This document shows positions 55,591 through 64,000 of a stretch of 64,000 nucleotides of DNA, piece by piece; the stretch's first letter is position 1, and each line of letters begins with the position of its first letter. The notes beneath the pieces are model-generated. The model did not search any database. It was not told the origin of the DNA and saw nothing but the letters and a program-made list of their open reading frames with translations. The translations under genes were made by a program, and so were the position numbers. The DNA comes from Dendrolimus kikuchii (lineage: Eukaryota > Arthropoda > Insecta > Lepidoptera > Lasiocampidae). The stretch is taken from the NCBI GenBank assembly GCA_019925095.2, contig CM034394.1:26772272-26836271 (forward strand). The letters are read 5' to 3'.

Positions 55591-55689
55591 TCATTATGGT
55601 ATGGTATTCAGATTTACAATTTGACCCACTAGGAGTCAGGGTTTTGTTTATTATTGTCAGAGCAGGATAACGGTTGTCGGGTCCGCAAG

Positions 55690-55857
55690 CTTCTAATTAA
55701 TATTTTAAAAGTTAGACGACCTCTACGGTTCTGCGATGGTAATCTTCGTCCGTGTAGCTCAGTGGAACGCAGAAATCCAGGGTTTGGATATCTGGGATCG
55801 CCTCGGAGTTGTCCGTTGTATTTTACCCATAATCCAAATAAAACTTGCTTAGTTTAT
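55690..55857 (+). repeat. tRNA-derived SINE family K, diverged
   Basis: GTGTAGCTCAGTGGAACGCAG, GGTTTGGATATCTGGGATCG, GTTGTCCGTTGTATTTTACC. Confidence 0.55.
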
Positions 55858-55861
55858 ATAC

Positions 55862-56352
55862 TGTTACGACCCGACAAAGACAAATTCACACCTGCATACC
55901 TGTTGAAACACATTTTATTACCTTTCGGCATTTAGACTTCTTTTGTTTACTTTGAGTTTAAAATTTGTGATTAGAAAACAGCCCATTGTGTATTGTAATC
56001 TTTTATGGCAGACATTTGCCAGGTGTGTCGGATTTAAAGTACGAACGGATTCTAGGAAATTCGGTCCAAGCAGCCGGGCAGACATTTTGCATCTGTGCAG
56101 TAGAAAGCAATGCCTCGATGGAGGCACGAGGCCGTCGAGCGATAACCACGAGCGAAGCAAGACGTGTATACTACAATCGGGAAACTTTTAGTGACGGACT
56201 TTGCGCGTTTTTTATTCAATTACGACCTGCATTACGTTTGGATTTGTTGTGTTCGGTTATATTTGTACCTGTTTTATACGTGTTTGTACAGTTCTAATAA
56301 ACTCTATAGTAATTCTAACGGCTGTTTAATTCGAGTCCTAACACTCGTAACA
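55862..56352 (+). mobile_element. Solo LTR
   Basis: TGTTACGACCCGACAAAGAC to ACACTCGTAACA (TG...CA, 491 bp). Flanked by ATAC at 55858-55861 and 56353-56356. An AATAAA lies near 56295. The frames inside are LTR by-products. The short duplication and preference fit Ty3/gypsy-type LTR elements. Confidence 0.8.
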
Positions 56353-56421
56353 ATACAAATTGTACGTCTGTCTGTCGTCAAAAATATGATGTTAATTTTA
56401 GTTGTACTGTAAGTTGTACTA

Positions 56422-56480
56422 TCTGTTGTTCGTGCCTACCCCGCAAGAGAACTGGCGTGAAGTTATGTATGTATGTATGT
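56422..56480 (+). mobile_element. RTE-like LINE, 59-base insertion
   Basis: CTGTTGTTCGTGCCTACCCC to GTATGTATGT. Flanked by AGTTGTACTA at 56412-56421 and 56481-56490. The shortest copy with a clear duplication. Confidence 0.85.
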
Positions 56481-56752
56481 AGTTGTACTAACAACATCAT
56501 TTAGTGTCGCGGGGGTTCGGTGGCGAGGGGTGAGACTGAGAGGGTTGTAGGTAGTAGCCACCGGCATATCAACAAGTACCCACCCGTCGCGACATACCGA
56601 CGCCTTCATAAATTGCTACCGCTCTACTCGTGTGCAATTATCCATAACATGACTAGCAACAGTAAAACCCATCTTATACGGTATACCAAAATCTATACCT
56701 GTTTTTTGTTAGGGGATAAATTTTTGAATAAAATTATAGTTAATTTAAAACA

Positions 56753-57206
56753 TACATAACTTCACGCCAGTTCCCTTGCGGGGTAGGCACGAACAACAGA
56801 GCGCCATTCAGGCTTATTCTTACACACCTCACTTGCTTCTTTGACATTCATAACTCTTGTCATGCACGCTCGTCTGTTCTTAAGGCTCCTGACATCACCT
56901 TCTGCTAGTACACGATCAATTTGATCATGGAAGGTGTGTCGTGGCCTTCGACGACTTCTGCATCCATCCACTTTTGCATTGTCATTCTTTCATCATGCAT
57001 TCTTTCAACGTGCCCGAACCACCGGAGCATTCCTTTCCTTACCTTCATCCCGACACTCTCTTTCAGACCAACTCACTTTCTTACTTCGGTATTACGAACG
57101 CGGTCCGCGAGCGTCACTCCGCAGATCTTGCGCAGTGCTCGCATCTCGACCGCGTTTACTCTACTTACATGCTCTCTCTTCCATACCCAACTCTGGCTTC
57201 CATACG
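56753..57206 (-). mobile_element. RTE-like LINE 3' fragment, long copy
   Basis: Minus strand: YGSQSW-like start, RVNAVEMRALRKICGVTLAD, VKVRKGMLRWFGHVERMHDE, MDGCRSRRRPRHTFHDQIDR to RELA. Flanked by TAATTTAAAACA at 56741-56752 and 57207-57218. Confidence 0.85.
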
Positions 57207-57295
57207 TAATTTAAAACACTTTCTACTATACTATCTAAATTTAGTATTCTTTAAGTTCACGAAGATATTTAAACATCATTAAACAATGTGGCAGA

Positions 57296-57585
57296 AGTCG
57301 TGGTAGCGTAACGGCTAGTGCACACGTCTCGAGCTCAAAGAGCGCAGGTTCCATCCTGGCCGGGACGCATGCACCACTTAGGCAGTGTTCTGAACTAATG
57401 TGCATATTGTTACAATTAACACGTGCTAACAGCGGTGAAGGAGAACGTCGTGATGCAACCTGCACATCGAGATAACCGATGTGTCAAACCTGCCAAGCCG
57501 CTTGGACAAGCGTGGCGGGTAAACTGTCCGTTCCCTTCATAATGGGAGACCCGAGCCCAGCAGTGCGACATTTATGGGCTGTTAT
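57296..57585 (+). repeat. tRNA-derived SINE with LINE-like tail
   Basis: GTGGTAGCGTAACGGCTAGT (A-box region) and GCGCAGGTTCCATCCTGG (B-box region), then AGGAGAACGTCGTGATGCAA, CAAGCGTGGCGGGTAAACTG, GGAGACCCGAGCCCAGCAGT. The body is the kind often shared with RTE LINE 3' ends in Lepidoptera (from general knowledge). Confidence 0.6.
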
Positions 57586-57593
57586 TATATATT

Positions 57594-57857
57594 AGAATAT
57601 TTAGAATGACTAAACAGATATACAATGCAAAAATGGATGGATGCAGAAGTCGTGGAAGGCCACGACACACCTTCCATGATCAAATTGATCGTGTACTAGC
57701 AGAAGGCGATGTCAGGAGCCTTAAGAACAGACGAGCGTGCATGACAAGAGCTATGAATGTCAAAGAAGCAAGTGAGGTGTGTAAGAATAAGCCTGAATGG
57801 CCCTCTGTTGTTCGTGCCTACCCCGCAAGGAAACTGGCGTGAAGTTATGTATGTATG
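57594..57857 (+). mobile_element. RTE-like LINE 3' fragment with ATGT tail
   Basis: MTKQIYNAKMDGCRSRGRPR to PARKLA. Flanked by TATTATATATT-like repeats at ~57583 and ~57858. Confidence 0.8.
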
Positions 57858-57868
57858 TATTATATATT

Positions 57869-58877
57869 GCCAGCGAAACTGCATTCCCGTTGTCTTACGA
57901 CGACGTATTTGTTAATAAATTGCAAAGACAGCACGAAAACAAAGCTGCCTTGTTAGCTATATTCGTCTATACGGCCAAAATGACGTCACTTATCGGGATA
58001 AAAAATACCCTAAATGTTGACCCGGGATATAAACCAGCTCTGTATCGAGTTTCATTTAAATCTGTTCAGTAGTTTCCACTTAATGCTCTCTGACAGACAT
58101 ACAAAAATTCTAAATCTTCTGTTATCGAAATTTGCTGGACTGAATTGACTGATATTTTTCAATTCGTTATACTAACTTCAACTTTATAGATTTTTTTAAA
58201 GTTTTCAGTGATGTTGAGGACTACGTTCGAATAATAAACAATATCATAATCTCATAATAGACTACCAACTAATATAAGTGTGTCAGTATTTCAATTATAA
58301 ATGAATCAATATTGTAGGGCAGTGTAGTGCCTCTGAGATGATGTATTGGAGTGGTGTGAGCTCATAGCGCGCCCTACATATGTCTACACAGTCTAGGCCA
58401 GGCCACATGACATCTGACGTTACTTTCATTTGTTAATAAATTGTTCAAGTGCTTGGCAGTCTGAACACAACGATGGGTTACTTAGAGGCGATAATCGTCC
58501 TATCCTCCTTGTTTCCGTCATTTACCCCAAAACTCAAAAGCTACTCAACATCGCCCAAAATAGTGAAGGATGTATAATGTTCGAATTACGGAGCTAGTAT
58601 CTAGCAATCTATTTATTATCTTAACTAGAAAAAGTTATTACGAAATCGATCACAGCGATAAAGACTGCCCATTGTACTTATCATTACGATTGTATGTACC
58701 AATTTATTTTATAAAATTGTGTGCAATAAACTATATATATAATACATAATATAATAGCTAATGACCTATGTAATACAGATCTGCACAGATCTACAATAGG
58801 AACCACTCTCACACAACAGGTATTATATTATTTGTAAATTGTTGTGAGAAAATAAATAAATTTTCTATTTTTAATAT
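57869..58877. other. No clear feature
   Basis: A frame opens at 57870-58070 but contains a TTTAAATCTGTTCAGTAGTT segment like family G termini, so it is repeat-derived. The rest is AT-rich. Confidence 0.4.
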
Positions 58878-59363
58878 TGTTACAACTTAGGTTCCGATAA
58901 AAAACAAATTCCACCTGCATATCTGTAAAAACACATTTTATTGCCTGTCGGCATTTGAACTACTTGTAATTCTCTAATGATCGTCTTGTTTTTACTTATT
59001 TATTGGCATACGTTTCTAGAGAACAGCCTACTGTTCTCGTTTATGGCCGCTTGCGGCCGAATCATTAGCCAGGTGCTGCGGATTACGTCGACTACGATAC
59101 GGGCACATTTGTATTTGTGAGGTATAAAACGACGACCTGATGGGGAGAGGAGGCAGTTCAGCGACAACTACGATCAATGCATGACGTGTGTACAATCGGG
59201 AATCCAATAGTGAGGGATTTTGCGCGTTTTATTGAATTACGACCTTCTGCATTACGTTTGGATTTGGTTATATTTGTACCTGTGTTATACGTGTTTGTGT
59301 AGTTCTAATAAATTCTATAATAATTCCAACGGCATTTTAATTCGAGTCTCGCAACTCGTAACA
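58878..59363 (+). mobile_element. Solo LTR
   Basis: TGTTACAACTTAGG to CGCAACTCGTAACA, flanked by ATAT at 58874-58877 and 59364-59367. Contains GAGGTATAAAACGACGACC (TATA box) and AATAAATTC (polyadenylation signal). Same family as 55862-56352. Confidence 0.8.
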
Positions 59364-59561
59364 ATATTCTTTAGGTTAGGTTGTCTGGAATAGCTATACT
59401 ATGGCCAAAATAGTTTTCTGGATCGATCGTGCACTACCTATAATAAATTACTTCGCAGCAAGATTTGAATATAACATTACGTCGGCGTCTACTTTTAGAA
59501 AAATAAACTGAATGTATATTTTGTAAATCAGTGTGTGTGAGCAGGTAATTTAATTTTTAGT

Positions 59562-59600
59562 ATGTTGGATTAATTTTTAGTATGTTGGATTAATTTTTCA
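59562..59600. repeat. Short tandem repeat
   Basis: TTTTTAGTATGTTGGATTAA repeated twice plus a partial third unit. Confidence 0.8.
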
Positions 59601-59644
59601 TGTTTGATTTACTATTTTTTTCTCCGTTTTTCGTTCTCTGATTA

Positions 59645-59858
59645 GATACTAATATTATAAAGCTGAAGAGTTTGTTTGTTTAAACGCGCTAATCTCAGGA
59701 ACTACTGGTCTGATTTGAAAAATTCTTTCAGTGTTGAATAGCCCATTTATCGAGGAAGGCTATAAGCTATATATCATCACGCTAAGACCAATAGGAGCGG
59801 AGCACCAATGAAGAATGTTTCAAAGTCGGAGGCTTTTGAAAGCAAATTCCACCCGGAC
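59645..59858 (+). mobile_element. Helitron-like family F, 3' end lost
   Basis: GATACTAATATTATAAAGCTG to CAAATTCCACCCGGACG. Confidence 0.55.
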
Positions 59859-59989
59859 GTAGTGATTTAATAGCTTACCATCAGTAATGTGTCATTATTA
59901 TAATGATAATAACTGATAGTCATTCAAAAATTGTAAAATAAATAAATAATAGATTGCTTTTAGGCTCTCTAGAACATATATCTGGGGGT

Positions 59990-60170
59990 AACTTCCGGCC
60001 GCTGTTTTCCCTTTGCGCTGTGACATGGGGTTCTTTAACAAGGGCGTTATAAAATTTCTTCGAGGTCAGCAACGCGTCGGCGACACCCCTGGTGTTGCAA
60101 AAGTCCACAGGCGACGATTACCACTTTCCATCAGGCGAGCTGTCTGCTTGTTTGCCTGCTTAAGGCAATG
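59990..60170 (+). mobile_element. CR1/L2-like LINE C-terminal remnant
   Basis: TGGGGTTCTTTAACAAGGGC (GFFNKGVIKFL-type), GGTCAGCAACGCGTCGGCGA, TTTCCATCAGGCGAGCTGTC. Confidence 0.55.
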
Positions 60171-60179
60171 AAAAAAATA

Positions 60180-60570
60180 TAAAAAAGGCAGTTAAGGCCG
60201 CTTATTGTTACCAAGACAATACTGTAATCGTGTAATTTTATAATTGTTGTTTTGGTAAGCAATAAAGTGTTATCTATCTTTTCAATGATTTAGGAAACTG
60301 ATGTGAAATTCCGAAAATCTAAAAACCATTTTAAAATCTTAACTATGTATCTTTTGAATGGATTTAAGGGTGAAGCATTAAACCCTCGACAGACATAAAT
60401 AAACTTTGTGAATAGTCAATGAAGCGATCACGCTATGCATGCACGGAGATAAAAAGGGCCAGTTTCGGATCGAGGTATCAGAGCCTCGATCCGAACTTTG
60501 AATTCATAAATACTTTAAAAGCTTGTATAACATTCATTGTGTATGATGGACTTCAAAAGAAATCTATACA
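60180..60570. other. No recognisable feature
   Basis: AT-rich. A short frame at 60419-60610 has no support. Confidence 0.4.
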
Positions 60571-60752
60571 TGATTACGTGAAGCAAAAACACAGCAAAAA
60601 CGGAGTATGAAATTTCGCACACTTATAGTTTATATAGAGAAAGAGTGCAAATGCTAATATTTTTTTAATTATGCATAAAAAATACATTAAATCAATAAAA
60701 AAAAACATTACACACAGTACCATGTATTTGACTCACACATGCCCTATATACT

Positions 60753-61069
60753 GTCATGTCGTGGTGAAGGTAAGGAAAGGTATGCTCCGGTGGTTCGGGC
60801 ATGTGGAAAGAATGCATGATGAAAGAATGACAATGCAAAAGTGGATGGACGCAGAAGTCGCGGAAGGCCACGACACACCTTCCACGATCAAATCGATCGT
60901 GTACTAGCAGAAGGTGATGTCAGTAGTCTTAAGAACTGACAGGCGTGCATGACAAGAGTTATGAATGTCAAAGAAGCAAGTGAGGTGTGTAAGAATAAGC
61001 CTGAATGGCGCTCTGCTGTCCGTGCCTACCCCGCAAGGGAACTGGCGTGAAGTTATGTATGTATGTATG
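60753..61069 (+). mobile_element. RTE-like LINE 3' fragment, shared by two loci
   Basis: Flanked by CCTATATACT at 60743-60752 and 61070-61079, the same target as 52403-52704. Confidence 0.85.
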
Positions 61070-61287
61070 CCTATATACTCTTGTCTAATGTTCAAGTCAA
61101 ATCAACAGTGTAGCTTTGGCGAAATCTGTGATTATAGAAGTATTATAGTCTCTGACATTAATTATTATGTTCAAATTTCCACCACGGCCGACCACTATTA
61201 ATTATATATTAATACGTGAAGCAAAAACTTTGTACCGCTTTTTACGAAAATTGCGCGAACGGAGGAGTATGAAATTTCGCATACTTA

Positions 61288-61506
61288 TCTTCTTAATATA
61301 TATAAATTACGTGTCACGTTGTTTGTCCGCGATGGACTCCTAAACTACTTGACCGATTTTAATCAAATTTGCCAAATTCACACCGTGTACAGTTTGATCC
61401 GACTTGAAAGATAGGCTAGCTTACATTCGGACCCGGTAGGTGGCGGTGCAATCGGGTTCTAAATTTTATTTCTTCAGGGCAGAACAACGTCTGCCGGGAC
61501 AGCTAG
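61288..61506 (+). mobile_element. Non-autonomous Helitron (family G) with empty site known
   Basis: Starts TCTTCTTAATATATATAAAT and ends CTGCCGGGACAGCTAG. The sister unit near 52918-52930 reads ACTTATAGTTTATATAG without it, so the 219-base element lies between A and T with no target duplication: A|TC...CTAG|T. This is the hallmark of Helitron insertion. Confidence 0.85.
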
Positions 61507-61733
61507 TAGTTTATATAGAGGCGTGCAGAATGTAATTTATTTTTTAAATTATGCATAAAAAATTACTAACTTAACTACGATGTATTTGACACACACACGC
61601 ATATATACTCCTTTGATTATTGTTCAAGTCAAATTAACAGTGCAGCCCTGGCGAAATCTGTGATTATAGAAGTATAGTCGTTTGACATTAATTATTATGG
61701 TCTAATTTCGACCACGAGCGACCACTAGTATCA

Positions 61734-62020
61734 GCAGACAGGCAGACGGCCCACTTGATAGAAAGCGGTTACCATCGCCTATGGACATTTGCAACAGCAA
61801 AGTTGCTACAAATGCGCTGCTGCTCTCTTAAGGGAGACTGGAACCTGGTCACTAATGCCGGAACACGACTCAAGGTTGTTATGGCGACATATTTTAGACC
61901 AGGGGTGGTAGCCATCCAGCCAGGCAAATGTCCTACCACCTGGCTGTGGGTTGTTAAGTCGCCTCTTACAACAGGCCGCCCGGCCGCAGGAAATTGCATT
62001 CTTTCTCCGTTCCTGCACGG
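61734..62020 (-). repeat. SINE family C, long form
   Basis: CAGCAGACAGGCAGACGGCC to GTTCCTGCACGGAT; the poly(A) side is missing. Confidence 0.8.
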
Positions 62021-62104
62021 ATAAAAAGTATAATTTAATATACTGTTTTTAAAATTGTTGCATAAAATTAAATTAACACTATTATTATATTCTTACTTAT
62101 TGAT

Positions 62105-62275
62105 AATGTACTACCAGAAGGTGATGCCAGGAGCCTTAACAACAGACGAGCGTGCATGACAAGAGTTATGAATGTCAAAGAAGCAAGTGAGGTGAGTAAG
62201 AATAAGCCCGAATGGCGCTCAGTTGTTCGTGCCTACCTCGCAAGGGAACTGGCGTGAAGTTATGTATGTATGTAT
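62105..62275 (+). mobile_element. RTE-like LINE 3' fragment with ATGT tail
   Basis: AATGTACTACCAGAAGGTGAT to GTATGTATGTATG. A flanking TACTTATT repeat is likely the target duplication. Confidence 0.8.
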
Positions 62276-62299
62276 GTACTTATTAAATACATTACAGGT

Positions 62300-62620
62300 G
62301 GTAAATGAACTGTTCAAAATAATTCTTTACAAGCACTTTCGTAAAAACATGAATCACATTTGAACACTGATTTCAGTTCTAAGAAATGAAATGATTCGAA
62401 TGCGCAATTTGGCAGGCACCCTCAGGGCGCAAAAATGGTGGGCGGGTGACGTCACTCGCAGTACGTCCCACGCAGACCGAGGCAGCCATTCACGGACCCT
62501 TACGCGGCCATTCACAACAGAACTTGTAGATGGTGGAACACCGCTATAGATACTACAAGACATTTCAGCAGTGACGTAAACAAAATTTGCTAGTTGACAG
62601 GATTGTTGTTAACATATTTT
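62300..62620. other. No recognisable feature
   Basis: GC-rich patch at 62410-62520 without splice-framed exon. Confidence 0.4.
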
Positions 62621-62621
62621 A

Positions 62622-62918
62622 CATACATACATACATACATAACTTCACGCCAGTTCCCATCGCCGTTCATGCTTATTCTTACACACCTCACTCGCTTCTT
62701 TGACAGTCGTAGCTCTTGTGATGCACGCTCGTCTGTTCTTAAGGCTCCTGACATTACCTTCTGCTAGTACACGATCAATTTGATCATGGAACGTGTGTCG
62801 TGGCCTTCCACGACTTCTGCATCCATCGACTGTTGCATTGTATATCTGTTTAGTCATTCTTTCATCATGCATTCTTTCCACATGCCCGAACCACCGGAGC
62901 ATTCGTTTCCTTACTTAC
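62622..62918 (-). mobile_element. RTE-like LINE 3' fragment with ATGT tail
   Basis: Minus strand: MLRWFGHVERMHDERMTKQI, VDGCRSRGRPRHTFHDQIDR to WELA, with an internal deletion near the end. Confidence 0.8.
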
Positions 62919-63043
62919 TTAATATATTTTGTTGCTTATAATTAGAATAAACTTTAAGAAGCTGTACCATAGAAAATAATAATGCATTTTTTTGGTATAG
63001 CATAGACAAATAGCAAAATGGTGGAACTTATTACTTCTATGGA

Positions 63044-63315
63044 GGAGTTTTTGGCAGGAACTGAAAGGGGAAGTTGTGCTGTGCAGTTTTATTTTCTAAA
63101 AATGTGTAAAATCACTCTAAAATGAACAATAGTTGTAGGATATTGATAGTTGTTGAGTAGCAATTATGTGTTTTTGTGAGAAATGTGAACAGTATAGTCA
63201 AATGCGGCCTTTCGAGTTTTCACAAGAACTCCGTTATACGCGTCTATTGTAGCCTACAATACAATTGCGCCTGGCTTAAAGGCCTAGTTGCCAAGCCATA
63301 AACATAAAAAAAAAA
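63044..63315 (+). repeat. SINE family D, subtype 2
   Basis: GGAGGAGTTTTTGGCAGGAAC to GCCAAGCCATAAACATAAAA. Confidence 0.8.
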
Positions 63316-63570
63316 TTACCACCGCTTCGCAACATGTTATGGCGTTGTTGGAATCTCCAACAAAAAGTATTTATTACTTTAGTGTGGCATAGTACTGGCC
63401 ACCAATACTAAATAATTGAATTAAGAACGAAGTTTTTTTTTCTTTTATCTGTATATTTTTTCCCTCCATTGATATTAAAATCGTCATTGTATTACGCACG
63501 TGTAGTTTTTATTTATAATTAAAATATTTACAGTCCACAACAAATTCATATTTAAAGAAGTGTTTAACAG

Positions 63571-63617
63571 GCGTGAAGAGAAGAAGCGGCGCAAGAAACT
63601 CTTCAGAATACATGCCT
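63571..63617 (-). repeat. GC-rich module
   Basis: GCGTGAAGAGAAGAAGCGGC, the complement of the module at 38431-38492. A partial copy (CACCGCTTCGCAACATG) lies at 63322. Confidence 0.65.
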
Positions 63618-63764
63618 AGCTCTAATAATTTTACATAATATTAAAATGGGTGGGAGGAAAAACAAAAATAAATTATCAATCAAGTTGGTTTTATGTTCCG
63701 GTGCACGCCGGAAGAGCTCACAGTGTCTTGAGGACTGGCAGTTGGTTTTTGCTGAGTTTGTGTC

Positions 63765-64000
63765 TTAATAGTTTTGATGATCGGATCCCAAACAGAAACG
63801 TCGGTACAATGAAAATCAAATAAATTACCACGGTTTTAACGGTTTTAAGCGTGGTAATTTTATTAGATTTTGGTTTTTCCGACGTTTCGGCCACTTTTCA
63901 GTGGCCGGTGATCACGGAAGATAAAGATGTCAAGTGTCAACGAGTATTGTTAAAGTTTTATTTAGCCTATTGCCAACTTGTTAATTTTAATTATTTAGTT
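63765..64000. repeat. Family E element, cut by window end
   Basis: AAAACAGAAACGTCGG, then GGTTTTTCCGACGTTTCGGC, CACTTTTCAGTGGCC and the complement of the interior seen at 38570-38640. Confidence 0.6.

Larger units (their letters stand above)
60573..61733. repeat. Tandem ~306 bp units, locus 2
   Basis: Unit 1 (60573-61207) holds the shared RTE-like insertion. Unit 2 (61208-61733) holds a Helitron-like insertion. 61071-61283 looks essentially identical to 52706-52918. Confidence 0.8.

Noticed and set aside
57296..57375. Possible functional tRNA gene
   Set aside because: A/B-box-like sequence is present but no intact acceptor stem or anticodon arm could be folded; the downstream body marks it as a SINE.

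Overview
The window looks like a repeat-saturated stretch of a moth or butterfly (Lepidoptera) nuclear genome. It is AT-rich, with short GC-rich islands. It has spliced exons with GT-AG borders, no bacterial-style gene packing, and many interspersed repeats of types common in Lepidoptera: RTE-like LINE 3' ends with an ATGT tail, R1-like LINE 3' ends with poly(A), tRNA-derived SINEs, Helitron-like sequences ending in CTAG, foldback and terminal-inverted-repeat elements, and solo LTRs. The species cannot be named from what I can see.

Host coding sequence is sparse and all of it that I can support is on the minus strand. (1) A 189-base exon at 1007-1195 encodes a signal peptide and the start of a reelin-type domain of F-spondin kind. 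Its splice donor lies 3 bases from an R1-like LINE insertion. A candidate upstream exon at 7110-7233 has a compatible phase. (2) A gene I do not recognise has exons at 36168-36416, 34897-35050, 31752-32363, 30042-30191 and a terminal exon at 26217-26257. All splice phases agree (0/0, 0/1, 1/1, 1/1, 1/stop), which gives about 400 residues of C-terminal protein. A 55-base phase-compatible exon may lie further upstream at 42098-42152. I saw no convincing host exon on the plus strand or in the last 20 kb.

Region by region: 0-9 kb is the 5' part of the spondin-like gene with LINE, SINE and Helitron insertions. 9-26 kb is intergenic and repeat-dense, with a ~1 kb tandem duplication at 22.4-24.4 kb and a hAT-like element. 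26-42 kb is the unrecognised gene with large repeat-filled introns. 42-64 kb is mostly transposon debris. It includes three solo LTRs with ATAT-type target duplications, nested R1-like LINEs, and two paralogous loci (52.2-53.1 and 60.6-61.7 kb) that share a LINE insertion; one of them shows a Helitron insertion against an empty site.

The most informative result is insertion history. For more than twenty elements the target-site duplications can be read directly, including several nestings. The least explained structures are the long-arm foldback elements with 11-13 base target duplications, a GC-rich ~65 bp module shared by otherwise different repeats, and the unrecognised gene.
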